From Actinomycetes bacterium (lineage in GTDB: Bacteria > Actinomycetota > Actinomycetes > Propionibacteriales > Propionibacteriaceae), in assembly GCA_023393755.1 (NCBI GenBank), contig JAEXCA010000099.1:1-19611 (forward strand): DNA of 19,611 nucleotides, in the 5' to 3' direction. Shown piece by piece: positions 8,106-14,907 of this stretch. Position 1 is the first letter of the stretch. Every line of letters begins with the position of its first letter. Under the pieces are notes generated by a model. It saw only the letters and a list, made by a program, of their open reading frames with translations. It was not told the DNA's origin and searched no databases. Position numbers and translations under genes: made by a program.

Positions 8106-8540
8106 GTGGACCGGTTCCAGTACCTCGCCCTGATGGCGGGCTGCCTGCTGCTCACACTGCCACTGGAGTTCTGGCTGGCCGCCCGGGTCTACCGCCGGCC
8201 GCGTCGGCTGCTGCTGGCGGTGGTGCCGGTCGCCGGTGCGTTCATCGCCTGGGATCTGTTCGCGATCCGGCGCGACCACTGGACGTTCTCCCCGGAGTAC
8301 ACCACCGGCGTCCTGCTGCCCGGTGGCATCCCGCTGGAGGAGGTCGTCTTCTTCCTCGTCATCCCGATCTGCGGGTTGCTCACCTATGAGGCGGTCGGCA
8401 CGATGCTGCGAGGGTCCGGCCGCGACCCTTCGTCAAGCTCGGGACGGGCCGGGCCCGGCCGTGGGGATCGCCCGCATCCGGGAATCGAGCCGGTCGGGAT
8501 CGAGGAACCCCCTCAGCCGCAGGGGGCACCGGATGCCTGA
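8106..8540 (+). CDS. crtYc: lycopene cyclase subunit CrtYc
   Basis: Membrane subunit of the heterodimeric lycopene beta-cyclase found in actinobacteria, which closes the ionone rings with CrtYd. 144 aa, with about three hydrophobic segments (near 4-26, 35-55, 80-98). The cyclase-domain signature runs from WTFSPEYTTGVLLPGGIP (59-76) to LEEVVFFLVIP (77-87) and LLTYEAV (91-97), with the P-x-E-E motif at 76-79. GTG start with GGGAGG 5 bases upstream. The last 40 or so residues (from about 105) are low-complexity, Pro/Gly/Ser/Arg-rich and unlike the conserved domain. They are encoded by a REP-like palindromic stretch, so this tail is probably a late addition. Overlaps crtYd by 8 bp. Confidence 0.92.
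   Translation: MDRFQYLALMAGCLLLTLPLEFWLAARVYRRPRRLLLAVVPVAGAFIAWDLFAIRRDHWTFSPEYTTGVLLPGGIPLEEVVFFLVIPICGLLTYEAVGTMLRGSGRDPSSSSGRAGPGRGDRPHPGIEPVGIEEPPQPQGAPDA
8426..8460. repeat. REP-like palindromic element inside the crtYc 3' end
   Basis: CCCTTCGTCAAGCTCGGG at 8426-8443 resembles the dispersed CCCTTCGACAAGCTCAGGG-type palindromic repeats found in many high-GC genomes. It is followed directly by a perfect 14-bp palindrome, GGCCGGGCCCGGCC, at 8447-8460. Together they encode the start of the low-complexity tail of CrtYc and could form a strong hairpin in the operon mRNA just before crtYd. Copy number elsewhere in the genome is not visible here. Confidence 0.5.
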
Positions 8541-8853
8541 GTACACCGTGGGGACCCTGCTGGCGATCGTGGTGGTCGTGCTGGTCGAGCTCTTGTGGGC
8601 GCGCACGGGGATCTTCGGGAAGGCGCAGTACTGGATCGCGCTCGGGATCATGTTCGCCTTCCAGGTACTGGTGGACGGTTGGCTGACGAAGCTCTCCGAC
8701 CCGATCGTCAGCTACCACCCCGAGCAGTTCTCGCAGGTCAGGTTCCCCTGGGACATCCCGATCGAGGACTTCGGGTTCGGATTCGCCCTGATCACCGCGA
8801 GCCTGATCCTCTGGGAGGTCACCGGGCGACGCGAGGCCCGGAGCGGGTCGTGA
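8533..8853 (+). CDS. crtYd: lycopene cyclase subunit CrtYd
   Basis: Second membrane subunit of the split lycopene cyclase, 106 aa. Hydrophobic segments are near 7-22, 34-49 and 80-94. The cyclase-domain signature is YHPEQFSQVRFPWDIPIEDF (61-80), with P-x-E-D at 76-79 in place of the P-x-E-E of the partner. The ATG at 8533 has AGGGGG 6 bases upstream and overlaps the end of crtYc by 8 bp. Its TGA overlaps the crtU GTG start. Because the product feeds CrtU, both ends of lycopene are expected to be cyclised to beta rings. Confidence 0.92.
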   Translation: MPEYTVGTLLAIVVVVLVELLWARTGIFGKAQYWIALGIMFAFQVLVDGWLTKLSDPIVSYHPEQFSQVRFPWDIPIEDFGFGFALITASLILWEVTGRREARSGS

Positions 8854-10373
8854 AGCCCTGGCGTCCCGGACGCGACTCGCGCGCGGTACGGATCGATCCA
8901 CCTCCCCCCGACGGACGTCTCCTTGGATCGCTTCGTCAGGGTGGGAATCGCCGGGTTGAGGACGCAACGCCGCGGGTGGTGGTGGTCGGCGGCGGCATCG
9001 CCGGGCTGGCAGCAGCCACCGGACTGGCCGAACGCGGTATCGCGGTCACCCTGCTGGAGGCCCGGCCCCAACTCGGCGGCCGGGTGAGGGCATGGCCGGT
9101 GGGAGACGGCGAGCGCACCATGAGCCGCGGCTTCCACGCGTTCTTCCGGCAGTACTACAACCTGCGCTCGTTGCTGCGCCGCACCGACCCGGGACTGGAG
9201 CGGCTGGTTCCCGTCCCCGACTACCCGCTGCGGCTGGCCGGCGGCCCGACCGATTCCTTCGCGCGGATCCCCCGCACGCCGCCGTGGAGCATCCTCGGCT
9301 TCGTCGCCACCAGCCCGACCTTCCGGCTCCGCGATCTGGCCCGGGTGGACGCACGTGCGGCCCTTGACCTGCTGCGGGTCGACTTCCCGCGCACCTACCG
9401 CGACGTGGACCAGGTGAGCGCAGCGGAGGTGCTCGACCGGCTCCGCTTCCCGGCTCAGGCCCGTCACCTTGCGCTGGAGGTGTTCGCCCGCAGCTTCTTC
9501 GCCGATCCGCGGGAGTTCTCCGGTGGCGAGTTGTTGGCGATGTTCCACACCTACTTCCTCGGCAGTGCCGAAGGGCTGCTGTTCGACGTGCCCGACGACG
9601 ACTACGACACCGCGCTGTGGGCACCGCTGGGGGCCTACCTGACCGGCCTGGGCGTGGGCGTCCACATGGGTGTGCGGGCGGAGTCCGTCCTGCCCGACGG
9701 CGACGGCGTCCGGGTCGTCCACCGGGCCGGGGAAGAGCGGGCCGACGCCGTCGTCCTCGCGCTCGATACTGCCGCCCTGCAGCAAGTGGTGGCGGATTCG
9801 GCGTGGTTGGGGGACTCCGGCTGGCGTGACCGGATCGCCCGGCTGCGAGTGGCGCCGGCGTTCGCGGTCGGCCGCCGCTGGCTGGGCCGGCGGCAGCCGG
9901 CGCTGCCCGCCTTCCTCGGCACCAGCGGGTACGGGCCGCTGGACAACCTCTCCCGGCTCGACGCCTTCGAGGCCGGCGCCGCAAGCTGGGCGACCCGGCA
10001 CGACGGCGCGGTGGTCGAGGTGCACGGCTATGCGCTGACCGATCCCAACCCCGGTACCCGCACCCGGCTCTGGATCGAGGCCGAGCGGGTCGCCCCCTCC
10101 CTGGCGGGCGCTCCCGTGCTGGGTGAGGAATGGCTGATCGAGCAGGACTGCCCACTGGTCGACACCAGTCCCTGGGCGGATCGACCCACGGTTTCCACTC
10201 CCGATCCCCGAGTGGTGCTGGCCGGTGATCTGATTCGCTGCGATCTCCCGATCGCGCTGATGGAGCGCGCGGCCACCACCGGCTGGCAGGCCGCCAATCT
10301 GCTGCTCACCGCGTGGGGACGTCGCGGCCACCCGCTGTGGTCGCCGCCCACGAAGGGCCTGCTGGCCAGGTGA
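8850..10373 (+). CDS. crtU: isorenieratene synthase (beta-carotene desaturase/methyltransferase)
   Basis: FAD-dependent enzyme that desaturates beta-ionone rings and shifts a methyl group to give aromatic chi end groups (beta-carotene to isorenieratene). 507 aa, close to Streptomyces CrtU. The dinucleotide-binding motif VVVVGGGIAGLAAATGL is at 43-59 with E70 for the ribose. The family-specific block MSRGFHAFFRQYYNLR is at 91-106. The C-terminal FAD segment VVLAGDLIRCDLPIALMERA lies near the end. A 40-residue N-terminal extension precedes the FAD fold, but no in-frame start lies close to the fold except GTG codons within it. The GTG at 8850 has GGAG 6 bases upstream and forms a GTGA overlap with crtYd. 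It is the last gene of the operon and identifies the end product as an aromatic carotenoid. Confidence 0.92.
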   Translation: MKPWRPGRDSRAVRIDPPPPDGRLLGSLRQGGNRRVEDATPRVVVVGGGIAGLAAATGLAERGIAVTLLEARPQLGGRVRAWPVGDGERTMSRGFHAFFRQYYNLRSLLRRTDPGLERLVPVPDYPLRLAGGPTDSFARIPRTPPWSILGFVATSPTFRLRDLARVDARAALDLLRVDFPRTYRDVDQVSAAEVLDRLRFPAQARHLALEVFARSFFADPREFSGGELLAMFHTYFLGSAEGLLFDVPDDDYDTALWAPLGAYLTGLGVGVHMGVRAESVLPDGDGVRVVHRAGEERADAVVLALDTAALQQVVADSAWLGDSGWRDRIARLRVAPAFAVGRRWLGRRQPALPAFLGTSGYGPLDNLSRLDAFEAGAASWATRHDGAVVEVHGYALTDPNPGTRTRLWIEAERVAPSLAGAPVLGEEWLIEQDCPLVDTSPWADRPTVSTPDPRVVLAGDLIRCDLPIALMERAATTGWQAANLLLTAWGRRGHPLWSPPTKGLLAR

Positions 10374-10566
10374 AGGGGATCCCGTCGCGGACGGTGGCGG
10401 CTCCCGGCCAGGTACCGACAGATCAGCCGTGGTCGGCAATCGTCGATCCAGACGTCGGCGCGGGCGGTTCGCTGCTAACGTTTCGGGTGTCGATTTCGCG
10501 CGATTTCGACATGATCCGGTGCACATCCGAACGCAGGACCCCAGGGCACCACCGAGAGGGGTTCCC
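10374..10566. promoter_or_regulatory. intergenic region upstream of the PAS-GAF gene
   Basis: 193 bp without a gene. It holds a perfect 8-bp direct repeat, CGATTTCG at 10491-10498 and 10501-10508, with starts 10 bp apart (one helical turn), near an AT-richer patch around TAACGT (10476-10481). This may be a promoter and operator for the downstream gene. No clear terminator hairpin was found after crtU, so read-through from the crt operon is possible. Confidence 0.3.
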
Positions 10567-11535
10567 ATGTCTTTGGATCCAGGCGCCGGTCCGGCGTCAG
10601 GTTCTCGCGACGGACCAGGGGGTTTCCCGATGAACCCGATAGCCGAGGGAACAGGTGTGGCCGACGTTGTCGCACCCTCGATCGTCGCCCAGGAGCACGC
10701 CGACTCGGTCGACGCCGCTTGGCGGCAGGCGGTCATCCGCTCCATCCGGGACGGCCTGATCATCTTCGATTCGGCGGGTCTGGTGCTGGAGATGAACCAG
10801 GCGTTCAGCGATCTGCTGGGCTACCGGCTGGAGGACGGCCCGTTCCGTCCGCCGTATCCGTGGTGGCCCACCGAAGCCGAGGACCCCGCCGCGCTGGCCG
10901 AGATCCGGTCCGCCTACCAGAGCATCCTCGGCGGCGACCCGGTGGAGCGGGAACTGCGTCTCTACCGGCGTGACCGTCGGCCGATCTGGGTACTGTCGGG
11001 TGGCGTCACCGTCCATCATCAAGCGATCGGTACCACCCACCTACGGACGATGCGGGACATCACTCGCGCTCGCGAAGCCCGTGGACGCCGGGCCGCGGCT
11101 GCCGCGGTGAGCCAGGGCCTGGCCACCGCCGAGGATCTCGCCGATCTGATCGCCATCGCCGAGCATGGCTTCGGGCTGCTGTTCGACGGGGACTGCACGA
11201 TCCGACTGGACGACTGCGACGGCGGCCGCCGGTGGTTCAGCGTGGCCGGCACCGGGACGCTCGACCAGTTGCCGGCGGCGGTCCTGGCCGGGCTGGACGG
11301 CGAACCGAGCCCCGATACCACCAGCCTGCGGCCGGGCATCCTGCTGGTGCCGCCCACCTCGGACGTCGACTCCCGGGCATGGCCTCAGCGGGTGCTGGTG
11401 GCCGCCGGCGCGGCTTCGAAGTCAACCGAGTCCGAAGCCGCGAGTGCGTGCCCACCATCGGCTGTGGCTGCTGGACGAGGGATGAGTGCCAGCAACACGA
11501 GGGCGAGCAGGCAGGCGAACAGGTTGAAGAGATAG
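10567..11535 (+). pseudogene. PAS-GAF sensor protein, 3' truncated
   Basis: 322-aa reading frame with a PAS domain at about 55-170 (DGLIIFDSAGLVLEMNQAFS, then GYRLEDGPFRP and RDRRPIWVLSGGV, ending in TMRDITRARE). A GAF-like domain starts near 178 and is readable to about RAWPQRVLV (270-278). There the similarity-like texture ends, and the last 40 or so codons are the complement of the convergent MFS gene's C-terminal coding sequence. No output domain (kinase, phosphatase or cyclase) remains. The likely history is a rearrangement that cut the gene near 11385-11400. The ATG at 10567 has GAGAGGGG 5 bases upstream; a second ATG at 10630 with GGGGG upstream is possible. Location after crtU hints at, but does not show, a link to light signalling. 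Confidence 0.6.
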
Positions 11536-14051
11536 ACGCCGCGGTAGCCGTCGCCGACAGCGGTGCCGAAGGCCGCCTCCAGTCGCGGGCCGCGCGCGTC
11601 GATCTCCGCGAGGTAGTCCTGCAGTGCTCGATCGAAGGATCCGGGAACGGCGTCGCGCAGTTCGGACAGCTTGGTGACCGTATCCTCCAGTTCCGCGCGA
11701 ACCGCATCGAGTTCTTCCATGGCAGCGGCAAGTTCCTCGCGTGCCTTCGTGACTTCGGACCGCCCCTTGGCGAGCTTGTCCCGCTGGACGCGAAGGGCAT
11801 CGCGGCCGTCGGCCAGCTTCGCGCGCTGTTCGGTCAACTCGCTCCGGGCGGTGGCAAGACGTGACCGCTGCGTGGTCAACTCCTTGCGGGCGGCGGCGAG
11901 CTTGTCGCGTTCCTTGGCGAGCTTGGCGCGCTGACCGGTCAGCGAGTCCAACTCGGTGCGCAGATCGGTGCGCTGTCGCGCGGCGGCGTCCCGTTCGCCC
12001 TCAGCCTGCGCGATGGACGCCTGCAGGGCCTCGATCTGGTCAAGGGGAGGCGACGGCAGGGCCTGCAACTCCGCGAGCGCAGTTCGCTGCTGCTCCAGGC
12101 CGGCGTCCATGCCCGCGATGGCGTCGTCGAGAGCGGCCAGTGGTTTCTTCACGCCGTCGATACCGGCGTCGAGTCCGTCCAGCCCCTTGCCCATCTTCTT
12201 GATTCCGGTGGTCATCTGGGCGATGGAGCCGTCCATCTTCTTCAGGCCGGTCGTCATCTCGGTAATGGCCTCGTCCATCTTCTTGATTCCGGTGGCCATC
12301 TCGGCAAGGGAGCCGTCCATCTTCTTCAGGCCGGTGGTCATCTCGGCGAGTTCGCCGTCGAGTTTGTCCAGGCCGTCGCTCATCTCCCGACGGGATTCGG
12401 CGGTCGCCTTCACGGCCGTGCGCACTCCGTCGCGTCCGGCATCGACGCCGGACTGGATGCTCTGGATCGTCCCGGGGATGTTCGCCTCGAACATCCGCTT
12501 CGCCACGATCGTGGCGCGCTCGGTGATGTTGGTCACGTCGGCGGTCTTCAGCAGTTCGACCAGGTCGTCGGGCAACCCCTCCCCGCCGGAGAAGTCCACG
12601 GTCACTTCGCTGCGTTCGAGGTCGGGCAGTTCGACGCCGTCCAGGCTCTCGGCGAAACGCTCGTCCGCCTTCCACTCGGCGAAACGCCGCTCCAACTCCC
12701 GCGCGTGAGGAAGCGCCGGCACCTGCACGGTTGTGGGGAGTTCGGCGATCAGCGCATCCTGGAGTCCGGCGGTTCCCTGAACCACGAAGCCGACCATGAT
12801 CGCCGGTGCCAGGGTGGTGCCGATCGAACGGACCAGCGACAGGGTGCCCAGCGCCGAGGACGCCTCCGCGGGCCGGGTGCGCTGCAGCATCATGTAGTTG
12901 AGCGGTGATCCGACGACGAATCCCAGGCCGAGCCCGATCAGCGCCAGGCAGCTGACCACCGAGATCGTGGAGGGGTGCGGGATCATCCACCACACCACTG
13001 CCACCGATGCCACGGCGGATACCGCGAACCCGAAACCCAGCACCAGCTTGGGCCCGTACTGGTCGGTCAGGCGACCGGACAGCGGTGCCCCGATGCCGGA
13101 GGCGAGGCCCAGCACGATCACGAAGTAGCCGCCCGTGCCTGCCGGCATCCGCAACGCGTTCTCTGCCAACTGCGGGACGAAGACCACCGCCATCAGCACG
13201 GCTCCGGACAGCACCGACAGCAGCAGGGTGAGCCGGAGGCCGCGGTCGGTGAAGTAGCGGAGATTCAGCACCGGATCCTGGGCTCGTCGTTCAGCCAGCA
13301 CCAGCAGCGGCAGGGCGGCCAGGCAGCCGGCGAGGAAGGGCCAGACCGTGGGTGACCGCAGTGACGTCGCGAGATCGAAGAAGTCCAGATTCTTGATGCC
13401 GTAGAGCAGCGAAAGGATGATCCCGACCAGCAGCAGCGTGCCGATGAGATCCATCGGCTTGCTCTCGCCCGGGGTCTCGTTGGGCAGCAGGAACCAGCCG
13501 GCGGTGACGATCCCGACCGCGATCGGCAGATTGACGTAGAAGATCCACTGCCAGTTCTCCGCGCCGGCGACGTCGAGGATCAGGGAACCGACCGAGGCCC
13601 CGAAGATGTTGGCGACGCCGAAGACCGCGCCGACCAGGCCCAGGGCCATCCCGCGCTTCTCCAGCGGCGCCTCGGAACTGATCTGAGCTGTGGCGATGGG
13701 CAGAATGCCGCCTCCGCCGATCGCCTGGATCGCTCGGGCGACGATCAGCAGTGGGAAGCTGGCGAAGTCCTGCGCCAGCCCGCACAGCAGCGAGCCGATG
13801 CCGAAGACCGCGATCGACACCAGGAACACCGGCTTGCGCCCGCGTCGATCGGCCAGTTTGCCGACCACCGGAATCGCGGCTGCATAGGCCAGCGTGTAGA
13901 TCGTGATCATCCAGATCCCGGCTGAGTCGTCGACGCCGAGATCCTTGGCGATCAGGGGGCGGGCCGGGGTGATGATGCCCGTGTCGAGCGCACCCATCAG
14001 GATGCCCAGCAGATACAGGACCACAGGCGCTATCCAGGATGTTCGCCGCAC
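11385..14051 (-). CDS. DHA2-type MFS transporter with a large coiled-coil insertion
   Basis: 888 aa, far longer than the usual 450-550 aa of DHA2 (14-helix) drug:proton antiporters. Residues 1-425 carry the transporter: TM1 with LDTGIITPARP (22-32), the loop motif GKLADRRGRKP (64-74) and an ARAIQAIGGGG segment (105-115). Residues 426-835 form a hydrophilic, mostly helical region, followed by a final membrane helix at about 838-857. The insertion contains four 14-residue repeats (about 568-621) and a near-perfect run of heptads beginning with Leu (about 704-798). By DHA2 topology it lies in the outside loop before the last helix. GTG start; no earlier alternative. A marR gene is 37 bp upstream on the same strand and probably controls it. 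The substrate is unknown; export of a drug or lipid is inference from the family. Confidence 0.88.
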   Translation of the reverse strand: MRRTSWIAPVVLYLLGILMGALDTGIITPARPLIAKDLGVDDSAGIWMITIYTLAYAAAIPVVGKLADRRGRKPVFLVSIAVFGIGSLLCGLAQDFASFPLLIVARAIQAIGGGGILPIATAQISSEAPLEKRGMALGLVGAVFGVANIFGASVGSLILDVAGAENWQWIFYVNLPIAVGIVTAGWFLLPNETPGESKPMDLIGTLLLVGIILSLLYGIKNLDFFDLATSLRSPTVWPFLAGCLAALPLLVLAERRAQDPVLNLRYFTDRGLRLTLLLSVLSGAVLMAVVFVPQLAENALRMPAGTGGYFVIVLGLASGIGAPLSGRLTDQYGPKLVLGFGFAVSAVASVAVVWWMIPHPSTISVVSCLALIGLGLGFVVGSPLNYMMLQRTRPAEASSALGTLSLVRSIGTTLAPAIMVGFVVQGTAGLQDALIAELPTTVQVPALPHARELERRFAEWKADERFAESLDGVELPDLERSEVTVDFSGGEGLPDDLVELLKTADVTNITERATIVAKRMFEANIPGTIQSIQSGVDAGRDGVRTAVKATAESRREMSDGLDKLDGELAEMTTGLKKMDGSLAEMATGIKKMDEAITEMTTGLKKMDGSIAQMTTGIKKMGKGLDGLDAGIDGVKKPLAALDDAIAGMDAGLEQQRTALAELQALPSPPLDQIEALQASIAQAEGERDAAARQRTDLRTELDSLTGQRAKLAKERDKLAAARKELTTQRSRLATARSELTEQRAKLADGRDALRVQRDKLAKGRSEVTKAREELAAAMEELDAVRAELEDTVTKLSELRDAVPGSFDRALQDYLAEIDARGPRLEAAFGTAVGDGYRGVYLFNLFACLLALVLLALIPRPAATADGGHALAASDSVDFEAAPAATSTR
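12186..12353 (-). repeat. 42-bp coding tandem repeat (four units) in the MFS gene
   Basis: Four consecutive 14-codon units encode AEMTTGLKKMDGSL, AEMATGIKKMDEAI, TEMTTGLKKMDGSI and AQMTTGIKKMGKGL (residues about 568-623). At DNA level the CATCTTCTT core recurs every 42 bp. The unit equals two heptads, so the array extends the coiled coil without breaking its register. It is coding sequence, not CRISPR. Confidence 0.85.
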
Positions 14052-14088
14052 CCGTGAAGCGTACCCACTTTTTCAGCGAATGAAATAC

Positions 14089-14577
14089 CTAGGGATTGTC
14101 GGAACTGCCCGCCTCCGGGTGGAAGTCCGCAAGAGTGCGCACAAGATCGCCGAGGAATCGCTCGCAGGTTCGGAGTTCGTCCTCGCTGTAGGACGCCAGG
14201 GCGGACGTGTGGGCGCGCCCGAGCGGCCCGAAGAAGTCCGTGGCCACCTCGTATCCGTGGGAGGCGATCCGCAGGATGACCCGCCGTCCGTCGCGTTCGT
14301 CGCGCTCGCGCCGGACGTGCCCGGACGCGGCCAGCCGATCGATGGAGTACGTCACGGCACCAGGGCTCAGTCCGAGGTCACGTGCGAGCGCAAGTGGGGT
14401 CAGCGGAAGGTCGGATCGATCGGCCTCGTAGATGAGCGAGAGCGCCCGGAAGTCCGTGGTGTGCAGTCCCTGGTCGGCGGCGAATGTCTGGCCGATGTGC
14501 TCGCTCACCAGCGCCAGCGCCCTCACATGCTGGATGATCGCCGCGACGAGCTCCTCGTGCTCGGACTCCTCGGTCAT
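14089..14577 (-). CDS. MarR-family transcriptional regulator
   Basis: 162-aa winged helix-turn-helix protein of MarR length. The DNA-binding region includes LTPLALARDLGLSPGAVTYS (58-77), then IDRLAASGHV and the basic wing RRERDERDGRRVILRIA (about 88-104). N- and C-terminal helices provide the dimer interface. It sits 37 bp upstream of the MFS gene on the same strand, the classical arrangement of a repressor cotranscribed with the efflux pump it controls. Upstream of its ATG, TAGTAT (complement of 14584-14589) lies 6 bases from the start with no Shine-Dalgarno sequence, so the mRNA may be leaderless. A GGTCGACC palindrome at 14594-14601 could be its operator. The ligand is unknown. Confidence 0.88.
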   Translation of the reverse strand: MTEESEHEELVAAIIQHVRALALVSEHIGQTFAADQGLHTTDFRALSLIYEADRSDLPLTPLALARDLGLSPGAVTYSIDRLAASGHVRRERDERDGRRVILRIASHGYEVATDFFGPLGRAHTSALASYSEDELRTCERFLGDLVRTLADFHPEAGSSDNP

Positions 14578-14741
14578 GAGTGGATACTAGCCAGGTCGAC
14601 CGGCGGCCGAGCGCAGGACGATCAGCCGCCTGCCGTTCCGAGCCGGCGGGCTGTCTGCCCCGCCGAGACGAGCGATCCGGGCTTCGGACGCGGAGCGTCG
14701 TTGGGAAGCGGCCCCGAGGTCGAGGGTTGAACCTGGCCCTT
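14578..14741. other. non-coding stretch between marR and the tRNA fragment
   Basis: About 165 bp with no credible gene. The first 35 bp carry the marR promoter candidates (TAGTAT complement and the GGTCGACC palindrome). The remainder, up to the tRNA-His fragment, would be the native sequence downstream of the tRNA gene before integration. No strong terminator hairpin with a U-tract was found. Confidence 0.4.
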
Positions 14742-14766
14742 TGGGGTGAGTAACGGGACTCGAACC
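14742..14766 (-). other. attachment site: 3' fragment of tRNA-His
   Basis: Read on the minus strand, this gives GGTTCGAGTCCCG, the 3' part of a T arm, then TTACTCAC, then C73 and CCA. C as the discriminator base together with a GTGAGT-type acceptor identifies tRNA-His. Pairing of the T stem fails immediately upstream (14767 onward), and no anticodon or D arm follows, so only the 3' end is present. Tyrosine integrases commonly recombine within the 3' end of tRNA genes and leave such a copy at one junction. An integrase gene starts 142 bp away. This is therefore the probable attachment-site copy at the left end of an island. Confidence 0.75.
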
Positions 14767-14801
14767 AGATACCACACGAAATGGCGGGTAACGGAATGGC
14801 T

Positions 14802-14826
14802 CCTAGCTAACAGCGCATTGGCTAGG
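14802..14826. repeat. inverted repeat CCTAGC/GCTAGG near the attachment site
   Basis: Perfect 6-bp arms CCTAGC (14802-14807) and GCTAGG (14821-14826) separated by 13 bp, inside the AT-richer stretch between the attachment site and the integrase start. It could be a protein-binding site for integrase or an accessory factor; no function is shown. Confidence 0.4.
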
Positions 14827-14857
14827 CATTACGCCTCAACATACCTGCCCCGTTACA

Positions 14858-14877
14858 TGGGCAGAAGTGGGCAGAAG
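14858..14877. repeat. tandem decamer TGGGCAGAAG x2
   Basis: Two perfect adjacent copies of TGGGCAGAAG lie 31-50 bp before the integrase ATG and about 100 bp from the tRNA fragment. Short direct repeats in this position are typical of arm-type integrase binding sites, which is the suggested but unproven role. Confidence 0.45.
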
Positions 14878-14892
14878 GCGACTTGGATGGGC

Positions 14893-14907
14893 TGCTATAT
14901 TGCACGT
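14893..14907 (+). promoter_or_regulatory. extended -10 promoter for a leaderless integrase mRNA
   Basis: TGCTATATT (14893-14901) matches an extended -10 element (TGn followed by TATATT). It ends 6 bases before the ATG at 14908, which would place transcription start at or next to the start codon. The -35 position has no good match, as is usual for extended -10 promoters. TTGCACG occurs twice around the ATG (14900-14906 and 14911-14917). Confidence 0.45.

Noticed and set aside
8890..8899. GGATCGATCC palindrome near the crtU start as an operator
   Set aside because: A 10-bp palindrome of this composition is expected by chance in GC-rich DNA and it lies inside the crtU coding sequence with no other support.
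8712..10763. 683-codon open frame on the minus strand opposite crtU
   Set aside because: It shadows crtYd and crtU, which have clear family signatures, and its composition (runs of Gly, Gln, Arg, His) is typical of antisense translation of GC-rich genes.
11232..11864. Frameshifted continuation of the GAF domain in another plus-strand frame
   Set aside because: That frame reads only the complement of the MFS coiled coil and shows no GAF or output-domain texture after 11400.
12186..12353. Regularly spaced repeats suggesting a CRISPR array
   Set aside because: The 42-bp period is fully coding, preserves 14-residue heptad units and has no unique spacers.
14742..14820. Complete tRNA gene on the minus strand
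   Set aside because: Only the 3' end from the T loop onward fits; T-stem pairing fails at 14767 and there is no anticodon or D arm.
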